A stretch of DNA of 64,000 nt, taken from the NCBI GenBank assembly GCA_035763805.1, contig DASUAL010000067.1:36444-100443 (forward strand). Direction: 5' to 3'. The notes beneath the pieces were generated by a model. That model was given only the letters and a program-made list of their open reading frames with translations. It had not been told where the DNA came from and searched no databases. The position numbers and the translations under genes were made by a program. This document shows positions 7,196 to 17,100 of the stretch, piece after piece (position 1 is the first letter of the stretch; every line of letters starts with the position of its first letter). Origin of the DNA: DASUAL01 sp035763805 (lineage in GTDB: Bacteria > Gemmatimonadota > Gemmatimonadetes > Gemmatimonadales > GWC2-71-9).

Positions 7196-10100
7196 ATGCC
7201 CGCAGCTGACCGATCACGGTGGGCCAACCGCCGCGCGACGGAGCTCGACCCCTGGCGGGAGCAGGACGCCTGCGGCGTGGGGTTCGTGGCGCGAGCATCG
7301 GGCGAGCGCTCGGCGGACATCGTGTCCCTGGCCCTCCAGGCGCTCGCCCGCGTCGCCCACCGCGGCGCCGCCGCCACCGACAACTCGGGCGACGGCGCGG
7401 GCCTCCTGACCCAGATTCCATACCCTCTGTTCTACAAACAGGCCGCCAGCTTGGGGCTCGCCCTCGAGCCGGGCCAGCCGTTCGCCGTAGGTGCTTTCTT
7501 CTTGCCACCCGACCACGGGGCGCTGGGACGCGCCACCGCGATCATTGAGCAGGCGCTGCGCGCCGAGGGCCTGCCGGTGCTCGGCTGGCGCGACGTGCCG
7601 GTCGACACCGCCGTGCTCGGGCCGACCGCCCGCGCCACCTGCCCCGTCATTCGGCAGGCCATCATCGCCCCGCCCGCAGACTTCGGGCGCACGGACGAAG
7701 CCATGTGGGAGCGCTCGCTCTATCTCGCCCGCAAGAGCATCGAGCAGCGCATCGCCGATACGGGCCCCGAGCTGCAGCCGTTCTTCGTGTGCTCGCTCTC
7801 GTGCCGGACGCTGGTCTATAAGGCGCTGCTCACCGGCACGCAGCTGCCTGCGTTCTTCCCAGACGTGAGGTCTCCCGACTTCGAGACGGCGATCGCGGTG
7901 TTCCACCAGCGCTACTCGACCAACACGAGCCCGAGCTGGCCGCTCGCGCAGCCCTTCCGGCTGATCGCCCACAACGGCGAGATCAACACCCTCTGGGGAA
8001 ACCGGAACGCCATGAAGGCCCGCGAGCCGGCGCTGGCCTCGCTTCTCTGGGGCGACGGCGTCGATCGGTTGAAGCCCGTCATCTGGGCCGAGGGGAGCGA
8101 CTCGGCGAGCCTCGATAACGCGCTCGAGCTGCTGGTGCGCTCCGGCCGCGATCCCGTGCACGCCCTGATGATGCTCGTCCCCGAGGCCCACGAGGGCGCC
8201 ACCGAGATGGAGCCCGCGCTCCGCGGATTCTACGAGTTCCACGAGTGCCTGGTGGAGCCGTGGGACGGGCCGGCCGCGCTCGCGTTCACCGACGGCGTCC
8301 TTGCGGGATCCACCCTCGACCGGAACGGGTTGCGTCCGAGTCGCTACAAGATCACCCGCGACGGCCTCGTGGTCGCCGGGTCCGAGGTGGGGCTCGTCGA
8401 CCTCGATCCGGTGGACGTGGTTGAGAGTGGCAGCCTCGGACCGGGCGAGCTGATCGTGGTGGACACTCGGCGCCAAGCGATCCTCCATAACGCGGAGGCG
8501 AAGCGCGAGGTCGCGCGTCGCCGGCCCTACGCGCGCTGGGCGGCGCGCTCGGTCCGGCCACTCCGGCCGATAGCCGGCACCGCGGCGGCGCCGCTCGATC
8601 GAGCGGAGCTCGTCACGCGCCAACTCGCGTTCGGCTGGAGCTTCGAGGACGTGCGCTTCGTCGTCGAGCCCATGGGGAGCGCCGGCCAGGACGCGGTCTG
8701 GAGCATGGGCGACGACGCGCCGATCCCACCGCTGTCGCGAATTCCCCAGAGTGTGTACGCCTATCTCCGGCAGCGCTTCGCGCAGGTGACCAACCCGCCG
8801 ATCGACCCGCTGCGGGAAGGGCTCGTGATGTCGCTGCGGATGCATCTGGGCCGCCGCGGCTCACTCCTGGCCGATCGCGCGACCGGCCTGCAGCTCGTCC
8901 GGAACGAGCACCCGGTGCTGCTCGAGGACGAGTTGGCCGCGCTGCGAACCCTCGCGGGCGTGCAGGCGCCCACACTCTCCGCGATCTGGAACCCCGCAAC
9001 TGGCCCGGACGCGCTGCGCACCGCGGTGGATCTCCTGGGCCGCGCGGCGGCCCGCGCCGTCCGGCAGGGCGCGCGGATCGTGATCGTGAGCGACCGTGCT
9101 GCCGGCCGCGAGCACCCACCCGTGTCAATGCTGCTCGCCGTCGGCGCGGTGCACCAGCACCTCCTCGGGGAGGGCCTGCGGACGCGGGTCGGCCTCGTCG
9201 CCGAGGCGGGGGACGCCTGGGATGTGCACCATTTCGCGGCGTTGATCGGCTACGGCGCGGAAGCAGTGCACCCGTGGCTCGCGCTCGAATCGGTGCGGGT
9301 ACAGTCGGGCGACGAGGCGCGCGACCGCTTCCGACGCGCCGCCGAGAAAGGGCTGCTCAAGATCCTCTCGAAGATGGGGATCTCGACCCTCTCTTCGTAC
9401 TGCGGTGCCCAGATCTTCGAAGCGTTGGGCCTCGGGGCAGAGGTCATCGACCGGTGCTTCACCGGCACGGTCTCCACGATCGGCGGGATCGGGTTCACCG
9501 AAATCGCCGAGGACGTCCTGGCCCGCCACCACGCTGCGTATGCCGACGAACCCGGGGGCGTGTTGCCCGACCACGGCCGCGTGCGTTACCGCCGGGACGG
9601 CGAAGACCACGGCTGGTCGCCGCCACTCGTCACGGCGCTGCAGCGCGGTGGGTACTCCGCGTTCCTCGCCAAGGTCTCGGCGCGGCCGCCCGCCGGCCCG
9701 CGCGACCTGCTCTCGATCCGGGCCGGGACGCCGGTCTCAGCGGACGAGGTCGAGCCTGTGGAGGCGATCCGGCGGCGCTTCGTCTCGACCGCGATGTCGC
9801 TGGGCGCGCTCTCCCCAGAGGCCCACGCGACGGTCGCGATCGGGATGAACCGGATGGGGGCACGCTCGAACACGGGCGAAGGAGGGGAAGATCCCGACAC
9901 GTACGTCCTGCTCCCGAACGGGGACCGTGCGGACAACAAGATCAAGCAGGTGGCATCGGGGCGCTTCGGGGTCACCACGCAGTACCTGGTGCGCGCCGAG
10001 GAGCTCGAGATCAAGATCGCCCAGGGCTCGAAGCCGGGCGAAGGCGGGCAGCTCCCGGGACACAAGGTCACGGCGTTGATCGCCCGCCTCAGGCACTCGG

Positions 10101-11680
10101 TGCCCGGCGTACCGCTCATCTCGCCGCCGCCGCACCACGACATCTACTCGATCGAGGATCTGGCGCAGCTCATCCACGACCTGAAGCAGGTGAACCCGCG
10201 CGCGCGGATCGGCGTGAAGCTCGTTGCGGAGGCTGGCGTTGGGCGCGTGGCGACCGGCGTCGCGAAGGCGTACGCCGATTACGTCCTGATCTCGGGCCAC
10301 AACGGGGGAACCGGAGCGTCGCCCCTCTCTTCCATCAAGCACGCGGGCTCCCCGTGGGAGCTCGGGCTCGCGGAGACGCAGGCGCTCCTCATCGAGAACG
10401 GGCTGCGCCACCGCATCGAGGTGCGGACGGACGGAGGCCTGCGCACCGGGCGCGACGTCGTGATCGCCGCGCTACTCGGCGCAGAGGCGTACGGGTTCGG
10501 GACGGCAGCGCTCGTGTCGATTGGCTGCGCGATGGCCCGGCAGTGCCACTTGAACAGCTGCCCGACGGGCATCGCCACCCAGCGGCCCGAGCTGCGCGCC
10601 AAGTTCCGCGGCACGCCGGAACAGGTGGTCGCCTACTTCACCTGGATCGCGGAGGACGTGCAACGGATCCTCGCAGGCCTAGGCGCCCGGAGCTTGGACG
10701 AGATCATCGGCCGTGCGGACCTGCTCGAGCGTGTGGATCGCCCGGAGGTGCCGCGGGCGCAGATGCTCGACCTTTCCCTGCTCCTCGGCGAGCAGCCGGC
10801 CCGCGGCGAGCCCCGGCGTCGCACCGTTGACCGAAACAACCGCCCAGGGGTCCAGTCGCTCGACGACGAGATCCTCGGGGTCCTCGACTCCCGGCTCGAA
10901 TCGGGTCGGGCATTCGCGGGCGTGTACGACATCGGCAACCATCACCTCACCGTCGGGGCGCGCATCGCGGGCCGGATCGTAGAGCGCTACGGCAGCGCCG
11001 GCCTTCCGCCCGGGACGGTCCGCCTCCGGTTCCGCGGGACCGCGGGCCAGAGCTTCGGCGCGTTCGCGGTGCCCGGAATGCAGCTCGAGCTCGAGGGAGA
11101 GGCCAACGACTACGTCGGCAAGGGGCTCTCGGGAGGGGAGATCGCGATCCGCCCGTTCCGTGAGGCGGCGTACGCCGCCGCGACCCACCGCAACGTCATC
11201 CTGGGGAACACCACGCTCTACGGGGCGACCGCCGGCAGGCTGTTCGCGGCGGGCCGGGCGGGCGACCGTTTCGCGGTGCGCAACTCCGGCACGGTCGCGG
11301 TGATCGAGGGCGCGGGGAACCACTGCTGCGAGTACATGACGGCCGGAGTCGTGGTGGTGCTGGGGGAGGTCGGGCGCAACTTCGGCGCGGGCATGTCGAA
11401 CGGCGTCGCCTACGTGCTCGACGAGGCCGAAAACTTCGCGGCGCGCTGCAATCTCGAGCTCGTAGCCTTGCGCGGTCTCGAGGAGGCGGACGAGCGGCTC
11501 GTGCTGGAGCTCGTGCGCGAGCACGCCGCCAAAACCCGCAGTCCCCGGGCGCACGAGCTCCTCGGCGCCTGGGGGCGGTACCGCCCGCTGTTCCGCAAGA
11601 TCGTTCCCCGCGAGGCCTCTGTGCCCGCCGCAGCGGCGAGCGACACGGCGATCGCCGTGTCCGCGGGAACGAATCCATAA
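7196..11680 (+). CDS. gltB: Glutamate synthase large subunit
   Basis: The 1494-residue protein makes glutamate from 2-oxoglutarate and glutamine-derived ammonia. It contains a class II glutamine amidotransferase domain (catalytic Cys26 in DACGVGF, freed after propeptide removal), the central domain, the FMN-binding synthase domain and a C-terminal GXGXG beta-helix (GLSGGEIAI). The 3Fe-4S ligands CX5CX4C are present in CAMARQCHLNSC near residue 1111. The ATG at 7196 follows CGGAG with a 6-base spacer; an in-frame TTG at 7172 lies inside the terminator T-run and is rejected. No gltD is adjacent. A GltD-like protein is encoded at 22548 but belongs to another operon. Confidence 0.96.
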   Translation: MPAADRSRWANRRATELDPWREQDACGVGFVARASGERSADIVSLALQALARVAHRGAAATDNSGDGAGLLTQIPYPLFYKQAASLGLALEPGQPFAVGAFFLPPDHGALGRATAIIEQALRAEGLPVLGWRDVPVDTAVLGPTARATCPVIRQAIIAPPADFGRTDEAMWERSLYLARKSIEQRIADTGPELQPFFVCSLSCRTLVYKALLTGTQLPAFFPDVRSPDFETAIAVFHQRYSTNTSPSWPLAQPFRLIAHNGEINTLWGNRNAMKAREPALASLLWGDGVDRLKPVIWAEGSDSASLDNALELLVRSGRDPVHALMMLVPEAHEGATEMEPALRGFYEFHECLVEPWDGPAALAFTDGVLAGSTLDRNGLRPSRYKITRDGLVVAGSEVGLVDLDPVDVVESGSLGPGELIVVDTRRQAILHNAEAKREVARRRPYARWAARSVRPLRPIAGTAAAPLDRAELVTRQLAFGWSFEDVRFVVEPMGSAGQDAVWSMGDDAPIPPLSRIPQSVYAYLRQRFAQVTNPPIDPLREGLVMSLRMHLGRRGSLLADRATGLQLVRNEHPVLLEDELAALRTLAGVQAPTLSAIWNPATGPDALRTAVDLLGRAAARAVRQGARIVIVSDRAAGREHPPVSMLLAVGAVHQHLLGEGLRTRVGLVAEAGDAWDVHHFAALIGYGAEAVHPWLALESVRVQSGDEARDRFRRAAEKGLLKILSKMGISTLSSYCGAQIFEALGLGAEVIDRCFTGTVSTIGGIGFTEIAEDVLARHHAAYADEPGGVLPDHGRVRYRRDGEDHGWSPPLVTALQRGGYSAFLAKVSARPPAGPRDLLSIRAGTPVSADEVEPVEAIRRRFVSTAMSLGALSPEAHATVAIGMNRMGARSNTGEGGEDPDTYVLLPNGDRADNKIKQVASGRFGVTTQYLVRAEELEIKIAQGSKPGEGGQLPGHKVTALIARLRHSVPGVPLISPPPHHDIYSIEDLAQLIHDLKQVNPRARIGVKLVAEAGVGRVATGVAKAYADYVLISGHNGGTGASPLSSIKHAGSPWELGLAETQALLIENGLRHRIEVRTDGGLRTGRDVVIAALLGAEAYGFGTAALVSIGCAMARQCHLNSCPTGIATQRPELRAKFRGTPEQVVAYFTWIAEDVQRILAGLGARSLDEIIGRADLLERVDRPEVPRAQMLDLSLLLGEQPARGEPRRRTVDRNNRPGVQSLDDEILGVLDSRLESGRAFAGVYDIGNHHLTVGARIAGRIVERYGSAGLPPGTVRLRFRGTAGQSFGAFAVPGMQLELEGEANDYVGKGLSGGEIAIRPFREAAYAAATHRNVILGNTTLYGATAGRLFAAGRAGDRFAVRNSGTVAVIEGAGNHCCEYMTAGVVVVLGEVGRNFGAGMSNGVAYVLDEAENFAARCNLELVALRGLEEADERLVLELVREHAAKTRSPRAHELLGAWGRYRPLFRKIVPREASVPAAAASDTAIAVSAGTNP

Positions 11681-11709
11681 CGTCAACCGCTCGACATCGG
11701 AGGGACACG

Positions 11710-12882
11710 ATGGCGAAACGCCGAAGAACAGGTGTGGGAGTCGTTCTAGGACTCACGTGCGTCGCAATGCCGCTCGCGGGTCAGGGGTCGTCACCGCCCG
11801 CCGGGGATTCTGCCGAGCCCGCGGCCGCACCGCCGTCCGCGAATGACCTCCCAGCCACCCTTCGTGGCTTCAAGCTGTCCGGTTACGCCGAGGTGTCGTA
11901 CTCGCAGACCACCGCGCCTGTGGGCGGCGCGATCGTCGGTCGCCTGTACGACCGCTTCGCGAACCAGTTCACCCTCAACGCGTTCAAGGTCACCGTGGAC
12001 CGGCCCTACACGGCCGACCGCTGGGACGCGGGCTTCCACGCTGACGTCGTCGTCGGCCAGAACGCCGCCGTGTTGCAGTCCAGCGGGCTCAGCCTGGGCG
12101 CCGGTGGCGACGTCACCCAGCTCTACATCATCCTCAATGCGCCCACGGCGAACGGCAACGGTCTCCAGTTCAAGGCAGGCAAGTTCGTCACGCAGCAAGG
12201 GCTCGAGGTGATCGAGACGGTGGCGAACCCGAATTGGTCGGAGGGCTTGCAGTTCGTGTACGTCGAGTGCTTCACCCACACCGGCGTGGAGGCAGCGTAC
12301 AAGTTCAACCGGTTCGCGGACGCGCAGCTCCGGGTCTCGAACGGGTGGGACCGCGTCGTGGCCAACCAGGAGCACAAGTCGTTTATGGGTCGGGTGGGGC
12401 TGTACCCCGGCAGCGGCACGTCGATCGGGCTGCTGGGATTCCTCGGCGCCGAGCAGTCGGGGACCGATGCCAAGCGGTACGGCGGCGAGGTGCTGATCAA
12501 TCAGAAAGTCGGCGCCGTTACGACGTGGCTCCAGGTGGATTACGGCAGGGAAGAGGCCAACCCGGCGCTGCCGGACTCGACGCGCGACGCGACGTGGTGG
12601 GCGGCTGGTGCGTGGGTCGCGTACGACCTCACGTCGACACTCGGGCTCGGCTTGCGGGCCGACTACTTGGACGACCGGGAGGGCGCACGCACGAGCGCTG
12701 CGTTCGGTCTCACCGCCGCGCCCCGACACATGCTATGGAGCGGTACCGCGACGCTGAACGTGCGGAGCTGGCCCGGCACGCTACTCCGGCCAGAGCTCCG
12801 CTATGACCGCTCCAACCTGACGCCGTTCGACGGCAAACGCGATCAGCTCACCGTGAGCCTGAGCATCGCGTATCTGTACTGA
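11710..12882 (+). CDS. BBP2-type outer-membrane beta-barrel porin
   Basis: The 390-residue protein has a signal peptide ending near AMPLAGQG, a short Pro/Ala linker and a domain that begins KLSGYAEVSYSQTT. Alternating hydrophobic strands with aromatic girdle residues run to a terminal SLSIAYLY, as expected for an outer-membrane barrel of the BBP2 (OmpL-like) type. Such porins are presumed to let small solutes through the outer membrane; the substrate is unknown. GGAGGG precedes the ATG by 6 bases. It follows gltB by 29 bases and may be co-transcribed with it. Confidence 0.8.
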   Translation: MAKRRRTGVGVVLGLTCVAMPLAGQGSSPPAGDSAEPAAAPPSANDLPATLRGFKLSGYAEVSYSQTTAPVGGAIVGRLYDRFANQFTLNAFKVTVDRPYTADRWDAGFHADVVVGQNAAVLQSSGLSLGAGGDVTQLYIILNAPTANGNGLQFKAGKFVTQQGLEVIETVANPNWSEGLQFVYVECFTHTGVEAAYKFNRFADAQLRVSNGWDRVVANQEHKSFMGRVGLYPGSGTSIGLLGFLGAEQSGTDAKRYGGEVLINQKVGAVTTWLQVDYGREEANPALPDSTRDATWWAAGAWVAYDLTSTLGLGLRADYLDDREGARTSAAFGLTAAPRHMLWSGTATLNVRSWPGTLLRPELRYDRSNLTPFDGKRDQLTVSLSIAYLY

Positions 12883-12892
12883 GGAGCGCGGC

Positions 12893-13189
12893 TCAGGCGT
12901 AGTCCTGAAAGGGTTCCGTCAAGAGCCGGATGTTGAGCGGCTTGTAGCGGAGTACGTGCGTCAGGCGGACCTCGTCGTCCACGCGCTCCACGCGCGTCTC
13001 GACGAGCTCGAACTCCTGCGCGTCGCTCAGCCCCATCGCGTTCAGCCGGGCGGCCTCTCCCTTGCACACGTCTCCGGGCGTGGGCTTGGGGTTGGGATAT
13101 GCGTCTTCGTGGTGGGCGCGGAGCGCGTTCCAGTGCTCGTCGCCGGCCCGCTCCACCGACTCTCGGATATCGTCGCGGGTGAAGGGCAT
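12893..13189 (-). CDS. Hypothetical 98-residue protein
   Basis: I do not recognise this protein. It is soluble, acidic and begins MPFTRDDIRESVERAGDEHW. Its middle resembles a small helical segment (CKGEAARLNAMGLSDAQEF) and it ends with a beta-like segment (RLTHVLRYKPLNIRLL). It has no signal peptide or membrane segment. Codon use is that of a real gene, with strong third-position GC. It is convergent with the porin gene (10-base gap) and lies downstream of the M15-like membrane protein on the same strand. Confidence 0.6.
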   Translation of the reverse strand: MPFTRDDIRESVERAGDEHWNALRAHHEDAYPNPKPTPGDVCKGEAARLNAMGLSDAQEFELVETRVERVDDEVRLTHVLRYKPLNIRLLTEPFQDYA

Positions 13190-13304
13190 ACGTCTCGGAG
13201 CCGAAACTACCGGCCGTCAGCCCGGTGGCAACTCAGGCAGCGACCGCGACGCGGTAGACATGACGCGCATCTTGCGCGGCACATTCCGTCGCCCGTGCCA
13301 CGCG

Positions 13305-14027
13305 TCAGCGGGCTGGCAACTCCACGTGTAGATGGTCGGCGGTTCCCACGTGCCGCCGCGTCTCGAAGCCCATGGTCCACAAGTAGAGCTGTACCAGCCG
13401 GTTCTTCACGAAGCTCCGGCCGGCGGTACGGAGGTCGGCGGCGTGAACGTACCCGTCAGGCTGCCGGTAGTGCAGTGAGCCCTCGTTCACGGGGAGGCCG
13501 AGCGTGCCGTAGTCCCCGCGCCGACGCGCCACATCGGTGATCACGATGTCCCTGTCGACGAGGATCCAGGTGCTGAGCGCCACGCGCAGCAGCGGATGGA
13601 GCGACGCGTAGTAGCCCCGCACGCCCTCCGACTTGGCATTCACGCTCGACAGGTACACGAGGGTGTAGCCCACGTACGCGAGCACCAGCGGTAGCGCCAC
13701 CCGCCGCGCGATGACGAACACTCGCGCCCGGCCCGTGAGGCGCTGCGACAGCCACGCCGCGTAGGCTGTGACGACGACCACCATGCCGCACACTCCCACC
13801 ACCAGGGCGAGCCACGTCGGAGAGCGGAAGTGGGAATACCAGAGCACGGACACCCGCACGAGGATGAGGAACGGCAGGACGGCGAAGAGCAGGAGCTTCG
13901 CGACCACGCCCAGCACGCGGGGCGCGACGGGTGCCCGCGCGCGCACCGGCGCGGGCGGCGCGGCGAGTTGCGCTTCGAGCCGCGCCCACTCCCGCAGCGC
14001 AGCGAGCTTGAGATCAGAGTTCACCAC
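13305..14027 (-). CDS. Membrane protein with M15/MepA-like zinc-site motifs
   Basis: The 240-residue protein has three hydrophobic segments (about 40-60, 71-93 and 108-128) and then a soluble domain. In that domain SLH (184-186), HAAD (195-198) and DHLHVEL (231-237) are arranged like the SxH...AxD...HxH zinc ligands of M15 D-Ala-D-Ala carboxypeptidases and MepA-type endopeptidases. This suggests a membrane-tethered peptidoglycan peptidase, but overall similarity is low and the annotation is an inference from motif order. The gene is downstream of the BNR-repeat gene, separated by a conserved hairpin element. Confidence 0.6.
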   Translation of the reverse strand: MVNSDLKLAALREWARLEAQLAAPPAPVRARAPVAPRVLGVVAKLLLFAVLPFLILVRVSVLWYSHFRSPTWLALVVGVCGMVVVVTAYAAWLSQRLTGRARVFVIARRVALPLVLAYVGYTLVYLSSVNAKSEGVRGYYASLHPLLRVALSTWILVDRDIVITDVARRRGDYGTLGLPVNEGSLHYRQPDGYVHAADLRTAGRSFVKNRLVQLYLWTMGFETRRHVGTADHLHVELPAR

Positions 14028-14068
14028 CGGCTCGCCCTACGCGCAACGGCCGCCGGGGATTCCGATTG

Positions 14069-14135
14069 GTGACGGCGAGGGGCCCGACGGAGCGACTGTG
14101 CCGTTTTGTCGCGGAGGGCGGCCCCTCGCCGTCAC
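14069..14135 (-). repeat. Conserved-loop hairpin element, copy A
   Basis: A 16-bp perfect outer stem (14069-14084 with 14120-14135) encloses a conserved apical module. The module is GCGAC (14092-14096) and GTCGC (14108-14112) around an 11-base loop, flanked by GGA on both sides. It lies 10 bases beyond the stop codon of the BNR-repeat gene. Copies B (28119-28171) and C (33616-33680) share the module but not the outer stem. Confidence 0.85.
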
Positions 14136-14145
14136 GCCGTTCCGC

Positions 14146-17100
14146 CTACCGCGACACCAGCTTCACCTCGATCGGCTGGCCGGCAACCAGGACCGGTGCC
14201 TGCCGCTCCTGTGCCGTCTTGTTGAACGCCGCCACGTCGCTGCGGAGCAGCTCGTTGAACTGCCCGAGGTATCCGTCGAGCGCTGCCCGGAGCTCCTTCA
14301 TCCGCGCCGCCTGGACTTCGGTGGGCGGCTGCGCATAAGCGAACGCCAGGCCGAACCCCGCACTCTGCAGGCGGTCCTGGAACCGCTGGTGGTAGTGGAT
14401 TTGGTCCTGGCCCGCGTCCCGCTGCACCTCGGAGTTGTACAGGCTGTCCTTCAGATCCTTGAGCTTCCGGCCGAGCTCGCGCCCCTGCTGCATCACCGGT
14501 GCGGCGCCGGCCGTGTCACCCCGGGAGTTGTCTCGCAGCGCCTGTTGGACGTTCCGGAGCTGCGTCTCGAGGCTCACGATCCGGTTGAGCATCTCGTTCA
14601 GCGCGGACATGGCGTTGCGCCACTCGAGCCCCGCGCGGAGCTGCGCCGCGAAGCGAGCAGGATCGCCGCCGAGGATCGGGTCGGGCTCCACGATGACCGT
14701 ACCGGTCTGCCGCTTGTCGCCCGCGCTTGCCGTCACGGTGTAGGTCCCGGGAACCGCCCGCGGGGCACCGGCGCTGCGGAACGGGCTCTCCTCTTCGACG
14801 CCCGTGGGCCGCTCGAACGTGAGGCGGGTCGGTCCCGCGTAGCGCAGGTTCCACACGTGCCGATTCACTCCCTGTTTCCCCGGAGCGCTCGAGTCCACCA
14901 CTACGGTGTCACCGGCGCCGTCGGTGACCGTGACGATCACCCGCCCACGGCGCGAGCGCTGCTGTTGCTCGCCCGGACCCCGCGGCTCGGGCCCGGTTGT
15001 GTCGAATGCGGCCCTCAGGTAGTAGTCGATCATCGCGCCGGCCGGGGGGTTCGGGGCCGTGAAGCGCGACGGCGCCACCCCTGTACGCCGCGGGCGCACG
15101 CGGATCTGCGCCGGCAGCGTGGTGAAGACGTGGAAGTCCGAGGCCGCGACCTCCGGGCTCAGCTCCTCGAGCGCCGTGATGTTGTCGAGCACGAACAACC
15201 CACGCCCGTGCGTCGCGACCACCAAGTCGTGCGATCGCTTGATGAACTTGAGGTCGTAGACCGGTGCGGTCGGGAAGCCGGCCCTGAGCGACTTCCACGT
15301 CGCGCCCGCATCGCGCGAGTACCAGAGCGCCGCGTCGGTCCCCAGCACGAGAAAGCCACGCACGTTCGGGTTCTCGCGCACGACGCGCGCAGGAACGTCC
15401 CCGGGAAGGCCGCGCGAGATGTCGCTCCAGGTCTTCCCGTAATCGCCGGTCCTGTAGACGTAGGGCCGACGGTCGTCCAGTTGGTGCCGGTCGATGGCGA
15501 GGTACGCCGTCCCGGGGTCGAACGGCGACACGCCGATCTGGTACACCCGCCCCTCGGCGTCCGGTCGAAGGCCCGGAAAGCGACCGGCGACGTTGGTCCA
15601 CGCCTTCCCCCCGTCGCGCGTGACGTGCACGAGGCCGTCGTCCGAGCCGACCCAGATCACGCTCGTGTCGGTTGGCGCGAGGTTGATCGTGAGAATCGCA
15701 TGGTACGTCTCGGCGCCTGAGATGTCGTAGTTGATCGGGCCGCCGCTCGTCACCTGCTTCGCCTTGTTGTCGCGCGTCAGGTCGGGACTGAGCACCGTCC
15801 AGTGCTCTCCGCCGTCGGTGGTCTTGAACACCACGTTGCCGCCGAACAGCACCGTGTTCGCGTCGGTCGGCGACACCTCGATCGGCGACGTCCAGTTGAA
15901 GCGGTAGCGCAGATTCGCCGGCCTCGTCTCCTGCACCCCCACGAGGTACGGCCGGATGGACCGCGTGACTCCCGTCTTCAGGTTGACGCGGGAGATGTTG
16001 CCGTTCTGGGTGTCCAGGTAGACGATCGTCGAGTCGCTCGGCGCCGGCACCACATACTCGCCGTCGCCACCGCTTACCGGGAACCACTCGGAGCCGGTGA
16101 GACCGCCCCCGACGCCTCCCCCGCCCCCGCCACCCCCGGCGCCCCCGGGACCCGCGGACATCCCGCACCACGCGTTGTTGTCCTGCAGGCCGCCGCACAG
16201 CATGTAAGGCGCGTTGTTGTCGGCAGCGACCATGTAGAATTGCGCGATCGGGAGATTGTTGAGGAAGCGCCAGGTCTTGCCGCCGTCCTGGGTGAGGTAC
16301 ACCCCGCCGTCGTTTCCGTCGAGCATGCGGTCGGGATTCTGCGGGTCGATCCACATCGAGTGGTGGTCCACGTGGACCCCGCGGGAGATGTTCCGCGTGG
16401 TCTTCCCCCCGTCCTCGGACAGCAGCAACTGATAGGACAGGAAGAACACCTTGCGGTCGTCCGCGGGCGAGACCTCCATCCGCGAGAAGTAGAACGGCCG
16501 GGTCGAGAGGCCGCGGAAGTCGGAAACCCGGATCCAGTGGTCGCCGAGATCCTTCGAGTCCCACAGCGTCCCTTGCTTCGACTCGATCAGCGCGTAGATG
16601 TGGTTCGGATTGGTGGGTCCAACCGCCAGCGCGATCCGGCCCATGAGTCCCGACGGCAGGCCCTCCGTGAGCTTGTCCCAGGTCAGACCGCCGTCTTTGG
16701 ACCGGTAGATCCCGCTTCCCGGACCGCCCGAGGTGAGCTCCCACGGGCGCCGCACGACCTGCCACATCGCCGCGAACAGCACCCGCGGGTTGCCCGACAC
16801 CATGATGAGATCCGCGACGCCGGTCGTGTCGTTCACGAACAGCACCTTCTGCCAGGTCTTGCCGCCGTCCGCGGTGCGGTACACGCCGCGCTCCCGGTTC
16901 GGGGCCCAGGCGTGCCCGATCGCTCCCACGAACACGATGTCGGGGTTGGTGGGATCGATGACGATGCGCGAGATCTGCCCCACATCGTCCAAGCCCATAG
17001 ACTTCCACGTCTTTCCCGCGTCGGGGGAGAAGAACACCCCGCGGCCGTCGACGATGTCGTTGCGCAGCTTGCTCTCGCCCGTGCCGACCCAGACGAGGTT

